A DNA stretch of 64,000 nt from Euryarchaeota archaeon (GCA_016207515.1 JACQPN010000021.1:1-64000); one strand, 5' to 3'. Counted from the stretch's first letter, positions 48,681 to 58,146 are shown. Numbers and translations are program-made. The notes: a model not told the origin generated them from the sequence alone.

Positions 48681-48846
48681 GCACGCGCTCGTAAAGCCGG
48701 TCGCCGTGCGCCTCGTCGCTTTCTTTTGGTCGACATGTCCACGCCGAGGAAGACAACTTCGCCTTTTCCTGGCCCCGGTGTCCTTTCCCTTCGGGAGTGC
48801 GAAACCTTGAAGTCATCCCAAGCATACTAATGGCCGGGCTGAAAGA

Positions 48847-50406
48847 GTGGCAGGGTATCCCTTAAGAAGTATCGGAACGGCCGGTAGACATCGCGCTGGC
48901 CTTGCGGTTTTCATCGCCTTATTCCTTCTAGCGCCCGGCTCCTTCGTCCTTCCCGCTGCCGCAGACTCGTCGACCGTCGCTTCCGGTTCGTTGGCGACCG
49001 GGCGAAGCCATTTGAGCGCCGTCTGGACCGGTGCTGTCGCCTACATCTTCGGCGGTTACGAGGGCGGGATAGGGAACGGCGTGGACGACATAGTGAAGTA
49101 CGACCCCGTGGCGGATTCGGCGACCGTTATCGCGTCGGGCTTCCCGTCGGTCCGGTACGGGACGGCGGCCGCCTTGTCGGGCAGCGACGCCTACATATTC
49201 GGCGGGTGGAACCGGAACGAGATCTTTCGGTTCAACACGACGACGGAGACGGTCACTCAGATGGCAGCCCATGTGCCCTCCTTCCTCGCGTATTCGCACG
49301 CGGTCTCCGTCGGGCCCGACATCTATCTCCTCGGTGGCGCGACGAGTTACTACGCGCTTCCATACATCTGGAAGTACACGCCATCGACGGACACGCTCGT
49401 CGAGATGGGCGGGCGCCTCCCCATCGGGACGGCCCAGGCGGCCGCATTCTGGGACGGTAGCAACATCTACGTGGTCGGTGGCAGAAACGACACTTCGACA
49501 CCATTGGCACAGATCCAACGGTACAACCCCGCTACCGACACGGCAAGTCTCGTCGCGGCGCTTCTTCCCGGGACCAGGTACGGGGACCAAACGGCCTGGG
49601 ACGGCACCTACGCCTACGTCTTCGGCGGTTGTGGGACGCAATGCTACACGGCGCAGGTCGCGAGGTTCGAACCCTCCACGGGGTCGCTCGTGACCATGGC
49701 GTCTCCACTTGCGCGGAGCATGGGCCACGGGGCGGCCATCTGGAACGGCACGCGTGCCTTCGTCTTTGGCGGGTGGAACGGCTCATCGCAACAGACACAA
49801 ATCCAATCCTACGTCCCCGCGCCCGGAGCGCCCACCGGAGTTGCGCTCGCCAAGGGACCGGGAATGGGCCAATTGACGCTCTCATGGGAGGCACCGGCAG
49901 CGAACACTTACGGCGCGGCGATAAGCGCGTATCGCGTCTACCGCTCGGACTCGCCCGGAAGCGAGGTCTATGTGTCCTCCACGCCCGTGACAGGGTTCAC
50001 GGATTCGGGACTTGCGCCGAATATCACGTATTACTACCAGGTCAGTGCCGTGAACCCAAGCGGCGAAGGGACACTATCGGTCGAAGCGAGCGCCCGGACA
50101 TACGCCGAGGTCCGTCCGGGGTCGCCGGCCGCGTTCCAGGCCGCGCCGAGTGGCGCCGGTCGAGTGCTTCTCACGTGGCTCCCACCGCCACAAAACGACG
50201 GCCCACCATCGACGGGGTACCTCATTGTCCGCTGCGTTGACGACATCTTCTCTGGATGCTCCGATCGGCGCGACATCGACATCGGGGATGCGTCGATGTA
50301 CGAGGACACGGGCGTCGCATCTGGGCTGTATCACTATTATCTTCGTGCGAAGAACCTCTATGGCGCCGGCGCGTTCGTCGACGCGAGGACGATCGCGGCT
50401 GGCTAG
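48847..50406 (+). CDS. Exported Kelch-propeller protein with two fibronectin III domains
   Basis: The 519-aa product has a signal peptide (AGLAVFIALFLLAPGSFVLP) and about six Kelch repeats (50-325) with recurring 'AYIFGG', 'IYLLGG', 'IYVVGG', 'AYVFGG' and 'AFVFGG' strands, predicting a six-bladed propeller. Two Fn3 domains follow (about 330-420: PTGVALAKGPGMGQLTLSWEA; 425-519: AGRVLLTWLPPPQNDGP). There is no C-terminal anchor. Such proteins bind glycans or proteins outside the cell. GTG 48847 lies about 20 nt after a TATA-like GCATACTAATGG and needs no leader. Confidence 0.85.
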   Translation: MAGYPLRSIGTAGRHRAGLAVFIALFLLAPGSFVLPAAADSSTVASGSLATGRSHLSAVWTGAVAYIFGGYEGGIGNGVDDIVKYDPVADSATVIASGFPSVRYGTAAALSGSDAYIFGGWNRNEIFRFNTTTETVTQMAAHVPSFLAYSHAVSVGPDIYLLGGATSYYALPYIWKYTPSTDTLVEMGGRLPIGTAQAAAFWDGSNIYVVGGRNDTSTPLAQIQRYNPATDTASLVAALLPGTRYGDQTAWDGTYAYVFGGCGTQCYTAQVARFEPSTGSLVTMASPLARSMGHGAAIWNGTRAFVFGGWNGSSQQTQIQSYVPAPGAPTGVALAKGPGMGQLTLSWEAPAANTYGAAISAYRVYRSDSPGSEVYVSSTPVTGFTDSGLAPNITYYYQVSAVNPSGEGTLSVEASARTYAEVRPGSPAAFQAAPSGAGRVLLTWLPPPQNDGPPSTGYLIVRCVDDIFSGCSDRRDIDIGDASMYEDTGVASGLYHYYLRAKNLYGAGAFVDARTIAAG

Positions 50407-50442
50407 GCGGCCTAGAAAACGCGTTGATTGCGCAAGGTGGCC

Positions 50443-52071
50443 TCAGCCCCACTCGTACCCGACGCCCTTCCCGCCCGCCGGGTGCTCCCATCTCGTCTTC
50501 CCGACCACGGCACAGGTGCCACATTCCACACAAGGCTGCGTGTCCAGTACAACGAATTCCTTCCCCCCCGCCTTCTCGATCCTATAACAACCTCTGCTCG
50601 AATCCGGGCTCGAAACGGGGCACGCTGTCACGCATCGCCCGTTCACGGCGATGGAGTCGTCAAGCATCTCGATGTGGGCCTTGCCGATGTCGGTGTCGTA
50701 CTTGAGGGCCCCGATGCGGTCGTCGAGGCTACGGAGTTTCAACGGCGGCGCGTCCTCGACGGGTGTTCCGTAGTTCTTCGCAAGAAGTGTCGGGAGCGTC
50801 ACGTATGTGAACCGGGTGTCCGGTGCCGTGAGCGCCTTGTTGTAGTTGCCCATGAGCCCTTCGACGAACTTCGCAACGGGCTTGATCTTGATGAGGAAAG
50901 GGAGAAACGGTGCTCCGAATGTCGCTTGAAGCGCCGTGACCTTGGCGCCGATGCTTCGGTACTTCTTGAGTTCCTTCGCCATGGGCGTTTGCTTCAGCCA
51001 TGCGGCATACGTAGGGCCCGCTGCGGTCGGCTTGCCTTCCTTCTTTGCCTCGATGTAAGCTTGGGCCGCGAGTATCCCCGCCGTTATCCCGTGGTTCATC
51101 CCCTTGATGATGGGGCCCGCCGCCTGCATCTGCCCTGCGGCATCGCCAACCGCGACGAGGTTGCCGCTGTAAGGCCGCGTGAGGAGCGCTTTCTTCCCGT
51201 CCGGGATGAGCTTCGCCGAGTACTCTGCCTCGTCGTAGTAGCCGCCAAGCCACTTTCGGAGGAGCCGGTGTTCGAGCATGGTGTCGAGCAGTTCGTGCGG
51301 CGGCCTGCCGTTCTCCGTGACCGAGTCGAGGTGGAAGACGGTGCCGATCGACAGCGAGTCCCGGTTCGTGTAGAGGAAGCCGCCTCCGCGCGCTTTCCCG
51401 AAGATGTCACCTGCGACAAGATGCGCGGCACCTTCGTCGGAGCGGAGGCCAAAGCGCTCGTTGATGCCTGCTTCCGGCATCTTCACGACGACCTTCACGC
51501 CCTGGAACCATTTTTCTTCCGTGCCCCAGCCGCGTAGTCCCGCCTGGCGCACGAGTTCCGATGTCGCTCCGTCGGCGGCCACCACGAGATCGGCCTTTAT
51601 GGGGTCGATCGAGTCCGTCGTGACACCGACTACCTTGCCATCTTCCATCAACGGGCCCGTGACGCGCACGTCCGTGAGAAGGCCGCCGCCGGTCTTCTTG
51701 CACTCCTTGTGGACCTCGGCCGCTAGCCACCGGTCGAACTTGCCGCGTAAGATCGCGTAGGACCATTTGGTGTTGTGGTCGTGGAGTGGTTCGAGGTCGA
51801 GCGTCTTCACCTTGTCGCCCGACACCGCGTGCATCTTGTACGTCGTGATCGCCCGCTCTACGGGAGCGCGCGTGTGGAAATCGGGGATCAAGTAGTCGAG
51901 GTTGTACCGGGTGTTCGTCTGGCCATAGAGGATGCCGCCCGTTGCGTTTTTTTGCCCCGCGAACTTGCCGCGCTCCAAGACGAGCGTCTGGATGCCGCTA
52001 CGCGCAAGTTCAAGTGCGGCGGCCGCCCCAGCCGGTCCCGCCCCCACGACGACGGCTTCGAATCGTTCCAT
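50443..52071 (-). CDS. fixCX: FixC-FixX fusion: ETF:quinone oxidoreductase with ferredoxin tail
   Basis: The protein transfers electrons from ETF to membrane quinone. Residues 1-430 are FixC-like: FAD-binding VVVGAGPAGAAAALELA, LERG, ATGGILYG and GDAAGQMQAAGPIIKGMNHG. The last 100 residues are FixX/ETF-QO-type ferredoxin with CVTACPV, GCYRIE and CVECGTC (the C-x2-C-x2-C ligands), ending HPAGGKGVGYEWG. FixC and FixX are usually separate genes in bacteria, while ETF-QO fuses them. The start abuts the etfA stop, completing a three-gene operon. It links to dehydrogenases such as the GlcD-GlcF protein (inference). Confidence 0.92.
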   Translation of the reverse strand: MERFEAVVVGAGPAGAAAALELARSGIQTLVLERGKFAGQKNATGGILYGQTNTRYNLDYLIPDFHTRAPVERAITTYKMHAVSGDKVKTLDLEPLHDHNTKWSYAILRGKFDRWLAAEVHKECKKTGGGLLTDVRVTGPLMEDGKVVGVTTDSIDPIKADLVVAADGATSELVRQAGLRGWGTEEKWFQGVKVVVKMPEAGINERFGLRSDEGAAHLVAGDIFGKARGGGFLYTNRDSLSIGTVFHLDSVTENGRPPHELLDTMLEHRLLRKWLGGYYDEAEYSAKLIPDGKKALLTRPYSGNLVAVGDAAGQMQAAGPIIKGMNHGITAGILAAQAYIEAKKEGKPTAAGPTYAAWLKQTPMAKELKKYRSIGAKVTALQATFGAPFLPFLIKIKPVAKFVEGLMGNYNKALTAPDTRFTYVTLPTLLAKNYGTPVEDAPPLKLRSLDDRIGALKYDTDIGKAHIEMLDDSIAVNGRCVTACPVSSPDSSRGCYRIEKAGGKEFVVLDTQPCVECGTCAVVGKTRWEHPAGGKGVGYEWG

Positions 52072-53355
52072 CTATCTTCCTCCTTTCTTGGCTTCAAGCG
52101 AAGAGATGAGGCGGGGAAGGACTTTGAACAGGTCGCCGTGCACGTAGACGTCGGAGAACTCCTTGATAGGTGCGTTCTCCTCGGTGTTGATCGCGATTAT
52201 CGTCCCCGACTTGTCCATGCCTTTCTTGTGCTGGATGGCGCCCGAGATGCCCACTGCGATGTAGAGACGCGGTTTCACCATCTGCCCGGTCTCCCCTATC
52301 TGGCGCACTTCTTCGACGAGGTTCTTCAACGACGGGTCCACTTTGTACTTCGCCGTGACGACGCCACGGGAGACGCCCATCTCGCCGCCGACCGTCTTCG
52401 CAAGCCGTTGGCCGAGCTTGATCCCCTCGTCGGGGTTCTCGGCTATCCCTCGACCAATCGATACAAGGACGTCGTACTTCGTGAGATCGATTCCCGTGGT
52501 GAGCCGTTCCCTCTTCACGATGCGAACGCGCAAGTCCTCGGCCCCGAGATTGAATGCGTGGTTCACGATACGGCCCTTGCGGGAGGCTTCTCGCGGAAGT
52601 GCGGCAAACGAGCCCGGGATGACGGAGCATGCCTGCGGCCAGTACTCCTTCGTCACCTTCCCGTCTTTACTCACATTGTCCAGGCAAAGGATGGTGGACC
52701 ACTCGAAGCCCGAGAAGTCCGGCCTCTTCATGTTGAGGACGCGTTCGAATATGACCTCCGCGCCGCCGGTCTTGAACGGGTGCTTGATCTTCACGTCCTC
52801 GATGTAGAGCTTGTTGCAGTCCGAGGCGCAGCCAGATTCCAAGACGGCCAAGACCGTCGCGGAGAGGTCGCGCCCGTTTATCGTTGCGGGAAAAAGGAAG
52901 TATCGCGGTTTCGAGTAGGCCTTGTACTCATCCGTGCCGGTGGACATCTGGCCGATTATCGTCGTGTAGACCTCGGTGCGCAGGAATTCTAGTTCCGCGT
53001 GATCGCTCGTGTACACGACGTCGGCGCCCCGCTCGATAGCCTCTTGGCACAGTGTGTCGGTGTGGTGGCCGAGGACGACGGCAACCACTTTCTCGTCGGC
53101 ATGGTAGTCGCGGTTGTAATTGTCCATCAATCGGCGCGCCTCGCCGAGCATCTCGAGCGTGACTTGCAGGAATTTCCCGTTGTGGGTCTCGGCGAACACC
53201 CACATGTCGGCGTAGCGGCCGGCGGGCGGTGTCACACGTAGTGGTGCGCTCTGTACGGCCGGCGGGGCGGGGGCAGCAGGTGTTCCCGCAACGGGTGTCG
53301 CCGGCGTGGCCAGGATAGGAGCGCCGCTTGGTATTGTCGGTGCCGCCGCGGCCAT
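52072..53355 (-). CDS. etfA: Electron transfer flavoprotein alpha subunit
   Basis: The 427-aa protein carries the FAD-binding C-terminal domain of EtfA/FixB: GETGQMVKPRLYIAVGISGAIQH, then 'GMDKSGTIIAINTEENAPI' residues. The N-terminal domain has MWVFAETHNGKF. Before it, about 45 residues of Ala/Pro-rich sequence form an unusual disordered extension. A central insertion makes it longer than typical (about 320 aa). It pairs with EtfB, whose stop lies 1 nt upstream, and hands electrons to the FixCX protein, whose start abuts its own stop. Starts downstream of the extension are possible. Confidence 0.93.
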   Translation of the reverse strand: MAAAAPTIPSGAPILATPATPVAGTPAAPAPPAVQSAPLRVTPPAGRYADMWVFAETHNGKFLQVTLEMLGEARRLMDNYNRDYHADEKVVAVVLGHHTDTLCQEAIERGADVVYTSDHAELEFLRTEVYTTIIGQMSTGTDEYKAYSKPRYFLFPATINGRDLSATVLAVLESGCASDCNKLYIEDVKIKHPFKTGGAEVIFERVLNMKRPDFSGFEWSTILCLDNVSKDGKVTKEYWPQACSVIPGSFAALPREASRKGRIVNHAFNLGAEDLRVRIVKRERLTTGIDLTKYDVLVSIGRGIAENPDEGIKLGQRLAKTVGGEMGVSRGVVTAKYKVDPSLKNLVEEVRQIGETGQMVKPRLYIAVGISGAIQHKKGMDKSGTIIAINTEENAPIKEFSDVYVHGDLFKVLPRLISSLEAKKGGR

Positions 53356-53356
53356 C

Positions 53357-54262
53357 CTAGTGGCCTCCCTTTGTCACCGGTGTTGCGGGACCTTCGAGGA
53401 TGGCGGTGATCCGCTTCACGAGCACGTTAAGTTCCTCGTCGCTTGTGCCGTTCAACACTTCGGCCGTTCGCTCTCGGGGCGCTTGGGGGATCGGCTCCAC
53501 CATCTTCACGATCGTAGGCGAGCCGAGCACGCCTATCTTCTCGTCGGCGAGTTGGAGGTCTGCGGCGCTCCACACCTTGAAGACGGGGTCGATGGTCTTC
53601 GCTCGGCTCATGGTCTCGTCCTGGAGGTTGAGGAGTTTGAGGCGGTGGGTGGCAAGCCTGTAGTTGGTCTTGAACTGGGGGTCGGTCACGACGAACGCGG
53701 GAAGCGGCGCCTCGACCTCTTCGATCTCGCCGTACACCGTCCGCCACGCGCGCACCAGGCGTCGTTTCTCGTCGACTTCGAGCTTGACGACGTGTGTGAG
53801 GAGCGAGTAGCCGAGTTTCCACGCGGCTTGGGGTCCGGTCTGGCCGGTCTCGCCGTCGGCGGACTTGAACCCTGCGATTATGAGGTCGATCTGTCCGGAC
53901 CCGTTCGGTGCTTGGCAGGACTCCGCGCCGATCTTCTTGACGCCGGCCGCAATCGTTTCGGCCGTCGCCAGCGTGTCCGCAGCGCCCATTTTGCGGTCAG
54001 AAAGAAGGTAGGCCCGGTCCCCGTAGGTCGTCATCGCCTCTTCGAGGACCTTCTTGTAGTTCGGAGGTCCCATCGACACGATGTGCACGGTGCCGCCGTA
54101 CTTCACCTTCATCTCAAGGCACGCGTCGAGCGCGAACTTGTCGTTCGGGTTGAGGACGGTGGGGGTGGAGCCGCGATCGAGCGTGTTGTCATCCTTGAAC
54201 TTGACTACACCTTCGCGAAAATCCGGGACGCCTTTCACGAGCGCGACGTAGTTGAAAGCCAT
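53357..54262 (-). CDS. etfB: Electron transfer flavoprotein beta subunit
   Basis: The 301-aa protein begins MAFNYVALVKGVPDF, the standard EtfB/FixA opening. It has LNPNDKFALDACLEMK, HIVSMGPPN, and the ADGETGQTGPQ motif (DGDTGQVGP-like) that binds AMP/FAD in the beta subunit. It is the first gene of etfB-etfA-fixCX. The frame is open far upstream, but that part reads through intergenic repeats and lacks family similarity, so ATG 54262 is used. A TATA-like ATTAAAACG (about 54321-54329) gives a leader of about 35 nt; a nearer TTTAAACGG is too close to the start. Confidence 0.93.
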   Translation of the reverse strand: MAFNYVALVKGVPDFREGVVKFKDDNTLDRGSTPTVLNPNDKFALDACLEMKVKYGGTVHIVSMGPPNYKKVLEEAMTTYGDRAYLLSDRKMGAADTLATAETIAAGVKKIGAESCQAPNGSGQIDLIIAGFKSADGETGQTGPQAAWKLGYSLLTHVVKLEVDEKRRLVRAWRTVYGEIEEVEAPLPAFVVTDPQFKTNYRLATHRLKLLNLQDETMSRAKTIDPVFKVWSAADLQLADEKIGVLGSPTIVKMVEPIPQAPRERTAEVLNGTSDEELNVLVKRITAILEGPATPVTKGGH

Positions 54263-54698
54263 GACAGCACCGTTTAAAGCCCCAAGAGGAAGGGCACAAG
54301 CCGCGGGAATCGTCGACAGCGTTTTAATGTTTCGCAGGTACGGCACCCTTTCGCCGGCGCGCACACCGGGTGTGCGCTCGGCCGGGCGCACCAAAAGTGC
54401 GCCACGGCGCCAAGCGCGAAAGCGCGCCCGGAAAGGCTCCTGCCTGCCGTTCCGCACGAGGTTGGCTACCCTAATATCCGGGATGGGACCGTTTGGCGGG
54501 ACGCGAGTCATTCCATCTTCACAATCCGCAACATACATACAAATAGGTACATCTTTGAGGCGGTGCGCAAACCCTTTCGCCAAAACATTCAAGACGCCAA
54601 GGGGCGACTCCTGTCCGGCCCCATGCAGTCGATGCGCCGACATCGGCGCCCACTTGGTCAAGTCGAGAGGGGCCCGCAAGAGGTCGGAGAGGAGAACA
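54263..54698. other. Divergent intergenic region with double-hairpin element
   Basis: No gene is supported between etfB (minus) and the lipoprotein gene (plus). It contains two A/T boxes for etfB, the second copy of the double-hairpin element (54359-54408), a further GC hairpin (AGCGCG/CGCGCC near 54413-54427), and the A/T-rich ACATACATACAAATAGGTAC (near 54530), possibly the lipoprotein promoter. Confidence 0.5.
54359..54408. repeat. Tandem double-hairpin element, copy 2
   Basis: Hairpin 1: GCGCACACC (54359-54367) with GGTGTGCGC (54369-54377). Hairpin 2: GGCGCAC (54385-54391), loop CAAAA, GTGCGCC (54397-54403), inside GCCG (54381-54384) and CGGC (54405-54408) with a one-base bulge (A104 of this line, 54404). 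Copy 1 at 145-198 has the same layout, including the bulge, but other stem bases. Confidence 0.6.
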
Positions 54699-55364
54699 AT
54701 GTCTACCAAAGGATTCCTGTCAGGGCTAATCTGCGCGGTCGCGGTCGTCACCGCCGGTTGCGTGCAATCAGACGTGACCGCGGACGACGCCTCGACAAGT
54801 ACGATATCGACCAGCAGCGCTTCGTCGCACCAATCCAGCGGCGGCACCCAAGTATCCGTCGACGCGGAAGGCGCCAACGTGACCGTCGGAAACGAGTCGA
54901 CCGAGGCCGCGGCTCCACAAAAGGTTCGGAAGGAGGAGAAGCTCGCGTTCGAAGGGAACACAGGCGTCGGGGCGTGCCTTCCCTCTGGCCTCGGAAGTTG
55001 CAGCGGGCCGGGTGTGCCTGGCACCGGCAACGAATGGTACCTTCCCAAGCTCACCGGCCGACCCGTCGCCGCAGAAGTGGCGATGACCTGGATGGCGACG
55101 ACCCCCGCTTCCGACCACCTTCGGCTGACCGTCGGCGCCGCCTACACATGCGGGCAGGGTGGCCAGTGCCTCGACGGGGTGAAGACGGTCGGGGGACCAT
55201 CCCCGCTCATCATCAAATTGGAGGGGCTCATGCTCAAGGAAGGGCAATCGCTTGGCTTCGTCGTGTCGACCATCTCGATGACGCCAGACCCCGTCTACAC
55301 TTTCGTGGATGCAGGGCAGGATTTCATGATAGCGGGGACAGCGATCGTCGAATCCACGTCGTGA
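54699..55364 (+). CDS. Small exported lipoprotein of unknown function
   Basis: ATG 54699 follows a strong SD (GGAGAGGAG). The 221-aa product has a lipoprotein signal ending in VTAGC (about residues 18-22), a Ser/Thr-rich linker (about 30-60) typical of exported archaeal proteins, and a beta-rich C-terminal domain with three Cys (CLPSGLGSC and C149-type CGQGGQC region) that may form disulfides. No family is recognised. It is divergent from etfB and convergent with the GGR-like gene. Confidence 0.7.
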   Translation: MSTKGFLSGLICAVAVVTAGCVQSDVTADDASTSTISTSSASSHQSSGGTQVSVDAEGANVTVGNESTEAAAPQKVRKEEKLAFEGNTGVGACLPSGLGSCSGPGVPGTGNEWYLPKLTGRPVAAEVAMTWMATTPASDHLRLTVGAAYTCGQGGQCLDGVKTVGGPSPLIIKLEGLMLKEGQSLGFVVSTISMTPDPVYTFVDAGQDFMIAGTAIVESTS

Positions 55365-55385
55365 TGCCCGCGTGTCTGGCGCTTC

Positions 55386-56507
55386 TCACCACGAATAATC
55401 CTTCGACAAGGACATCGCCCGATATATCGTCTTGATCTCCTTGTACTTCCCAGGATTGAGAAGCGCCGTGAGAAGCACCGGGATGAGGTAGCGGCCCCGG
55501 CTCGAACCCTCGCCGAAGACGAGCGTCGTGGGGAGATACCTTGCGAGCCTCACCATCTCGTCGTTGTCCATGTCGATGAGGTACTTCACGGCGTTCTTGA
55601 AGCTCGGGTCCATGATCGGATGCGCGAAGACACGTGATTGGTAGTCGGAGAGCCGGTCCGTTGCGATGCAATCCGCGAGGATCTCGCTCGCGAGTATCAC
55701 GGCAGCAATGCCGCCCTTCGTCACCGGGTTCGTGAACCCCCCGGCATCGCCGGCGAGCACGATGTTCCCCTTCTGGCACATGTTGCCAGAGAACCCGATC
55801 GGGTACGCTTCCTTCACTTTCACGCGCCCGCCCACGTTGTAATGCTTTGAGAAGGCGTCGAGCCGGTGCCAGTCGTTACCAGTGTCTGCCAGTATACCGA
55901 CGTTCAGCACATCGCCTTTCGGGAATATCCACGCGTACTCGCTGCACCAGCGCTTGTCCGTGTAGAACTCGAGGCGGTCTGTCTTGTAATTGGAATCGAC
56001 GATCCGGTATTGGATGCCGAGTTTCACATCGACTTCGCCGCCGATGAATGCCCGCACCTTCGAGCCGGGACCGTCGGCGCCTATGAGGACATCGTACTGC
56101 ATCCTTGCGATGTCATCGGCGCCGATGCGCTTTCCCGTGACGTACTTGCCGCCGCGTTTTTGGAACTCTGCAGCCATCGCGGGGATCCAGTCGCATCTTT
56201 CGATGGTGTAGCAGCGCTCGTTGATCTCGATCTTCCGTGGCCCCGGGTACCACCAGACGGCGCCGGGAAACGATTGCGACGTGTACGGGAACGAGTCGAA
56301 CGCCTTGAAGCGGGCCAGGTTCTTGTGGGATATCCCTTCGCCGCAGAGCGTCGTGTACGCCTCCGGCGCCATCTCGTAGATCGTGATGTCGTATGGCCGG
56401 CCCGAGGCGTGCGGCCGCTCCATTATCTGGAGGGCGTTTATGAGCCCCGCGAGGCCGCCTCCGACGATCTTGATGTCAATGGGCTTCGCCACGGGAGCGC
56501 GAATCAT
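55386..56507 (-). CDS. Geranylgeranyl reductase family flavoprotein
   Basis: The 373-aa FAD enzyme has the dinucleotide motif IVGGGLAGL near its start, CGEGIS (GGR family Cys region, about residues 54-59), DVLIGADGPGSKVR, the WIFPKGDVLNVG strand and GDAGGFTNPVTKGGI. In archaea this family saturates geranylgeranyl chains of membrane lipids (digeranylgeranylglycerophospholipid reductase); other members act on chlorophyll or quinone tails. The A/T box GAATAAGC (about 56527-56534) suggests a leaderless start at ATG 56507. The exact substrate cannot be told from sequence. Confidence 0.88.
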   Translation of the reverse strand: MIRAPVAKPIDIKIVGGGLAGLINALQIMERPHASGRPYDITIYEMAPEAYTTLCGEGISHKNLARFKAFDSFPYTSQSFPGAVWWYPGPRKIEINERCYTIERCDWIPAMAAEFQKRGGKYVTGKRIGADDIARMQYDVLIGADGPGSKVRAFIGGEVDVKLGIQYRIVDSNYKTDRLEFYTDKRWCSEYAWIFPKGDVLNVGILADTGNDWHRLDAFSKHYNVGGRVKVKEAYPIGFSGNMCQKGNIVLAGDAGGFTNPVTKGGIAAVILASEILADCIATDRLSDYQSRVFAHPIMDPSFKNAVKYLIDMDNDEMVRLARYLPTTLVFGEGSSRGRYLIPVLLTALLNPGKYKEIKTIYRAMSLSKDYSW

Positions 56508-56603
56508 CGAAAGGGGTATAATTGCTTATTCAGGCGCTCGCCCCGGTCTCTCGGGACCCGCGCGTCCGGATCGCAAGGGTCGATCATCCTCCCCTGCCTG
56601 TTC

Positions 56604-56798
56604 TCATTCGTCGGCGTTGAAGAACAAGGGGACGAGGAGCAGCCCGAGCCCGAACCAGAGGATCGAGATTATCAGGAGCTCCAGCGAGAACGATATGAGG
56701 TAAAGGTCGACGGCCAGGCTTGCGAAAGGCAGGCCTATGAAAATCAGGACGAACGCGAGTTTGGAGTCGGCCGCCACGGTATCCTCAAGTTGCGGCAT
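56604..56798 (-). CDS. Small two-helix membrane protein
   Basis: The 64-aa product (from ATG 56798) has a short acidic N-terminus (MPQLEDTVAADSK) and two membrane helices (LAFVLIFIGLPFASLAVDLYL and ELLIISILWFGLGLLLVPLF), ending FFNADE. Longer starts exist, but they overlap the A/T box at about 56809-56817. No family is known. It lies between the GGR-like gene and the glycosyltransferase on the other strand. Confidence 0.6.
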   Translation of the reverse strand: MPQLEDTVAADSKLAFVLIFIGLPFASLAVDLYLISFSLELLIISILWFGLGLLLVPLFFNADE

Positions 56799-56927
56799 AG
56801 AGGCGGTTCGTTTATCAACGTTTCGCAGCGGGACGCGGGGAAGAGCCGGGCTTCCCCGCACTTCGCCCCTCGCAGGCGGGCCTTTTCCCCCTAAACCGTT
56901 AAATCCAACCTCCTTGTTGGTTCGGCG

Positions 56928-58076
56928 ATGCCGCGGAAGCTAGAGCGGATAGTGCTTGCGACGCCCTTCCTTCGGGACGGGTTCGGCATCGAGACGCGCG
57001 TTCGCGAGCTCAGCCGGAACCTTCCAAGCTCCATCGACTCCCGGATAATCTGCCTCCAGCAGACCTCAAGCCTCGAGCGCGACGCGAAATCCTACAAGGC
57101 CCCGCGCCTCATCCACAGCCTTTCGTCGAACAAGTGGACGCGTTTCTCGTGGCCCGCCCGGGCCCTTCTCAACACGTACTACCGCCGGTACCTCTGGGAC
57201 GCCGACGTGATAGACGCCCAATACTACCCGATGACGCACCTTCCGAAGAGCGGACGGCGCAAACTCGTCATCACGTGGCACTCCGTCACCTTCCCGCACC
57301 TCGTCGAGTCCTTCGAAGAGGCGAAGGTATTGAAGAAGGAGTACTACTCGATGCTCCGCCAGATGAAGAAGGCGGACCTCGTCATCTCCGTGAGCAAGTA
57401 CGGGGAGCGTGAGATACACGAGGTCGACGACTCGATCCCCGTCGAGGTCGTGCCGAACGGCGTAGACACGGACGCCTACAAGTTCAAGCCCTTCGAGAAG
57501 CGCGGCAAGACCATCCTCTCCGTCGGCCGCTTCACGCCGCACAAGGGCCACGACGACGTCATCGTCACTTTCAAGCGCGTCCTAGACCAGATGCAGGACC
57601 CCGAGCTTCGCCTCATCATCGCCGGCTCCATGCACAACCCCGCCTACTTCGAGAAATTGAAGGACCTCGCGAAGTCGCTCGGCCTCATGGAGGACAAGAA
57701 GCCGCGCGTGAGCTTCCTCACGAACGTGAACAACCTCACGATGCCGAAGATATACCAATTGGGCGACATCTTCGTCTCGGGCTCGAAATGGGAGGGCTTC
57801 GGGATGCCGATGCTCGAAGCACAAGCATGCGGCCTGCCCGCCCTTGGCTACGACATCTGTTCGCACTCGGAAGTCGTCGCGGACACGTCGTGGCTCGCCC
57901 CGGAACTCGACGTCAACGGTCTTGCCGACAGGTGCATCGAACTCCTTGAGCAACGGGGCCGGTACGAGAAAGCGTCGCTCATCTCCCGCGAATTCGCCGA
58001 GGAGTATTCGTGGAAGAAGGTCGTGAAGAAGTACCTAAAGACGCTAGAATCGAACCTCGGCTACGCGCCGCAATGA
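56928..58076 (+). CDS. Glycosyltransferase family 4 protein
   Basis: The 382-aa GT-B enzyme has an N-terminal acceptor domain (FGIETRVRELSRNL) and a C-terminal donor domain with VPNGVDTD, ILSVGRFTPHKGHD, LIIAGS and the EGFGMPMLEAQACGLP signature that binds the nucleotide sugar. It is a retaining transferase and probably extends a surface glycan or glycolipid. TATA CCGTTAAATCC (about 56897-56907) lies about 25 nt before ATG 56928, so the message is near-leaderless. It leads a region of export genes, although the ABC pair is on the other strand. Confidence 0.92.
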   Translation: MPRKLERIVLATPFLRDGFGIETRVRELSRNLPSSIDSRIICLQQTSSLERDAKSYKAPRLIHSLSSNKWTRFSWPARALLNTYYRRYLWDADVIDAQYYPMTHLPKSGRRKLVITWHSVTFPHLVESFEEAKVLKKEYYSMLRQMKKADLVISVSKYGEREIHEVDDSIPVEVVPNGVDTDAYKFKPFEKRGKTILSVGRFTPHKGHDDVIVTFKRVLDQMQDPELRLIIAGSMHNPAYFEKLKDLAKSLGLMEDKKPRVSFLTNVNNLTMPKIYQLGDIFVSGSKWEGFGMPMLEAQACGLPALGYDICSHSEVVADTSWLAPELDVNGLADRCIELLEQRGRYEKASLISREFAEEYSWKKVVKKYLKTLESNLGYAPQ

Positions 58077-58146
58077 CGGGGGCGTCCGTTTCTTTCCCCG
58101 CGGCGTCCGCTCGTCGGGCGCGCGTGTCGCACCGACTCCTGATCTT

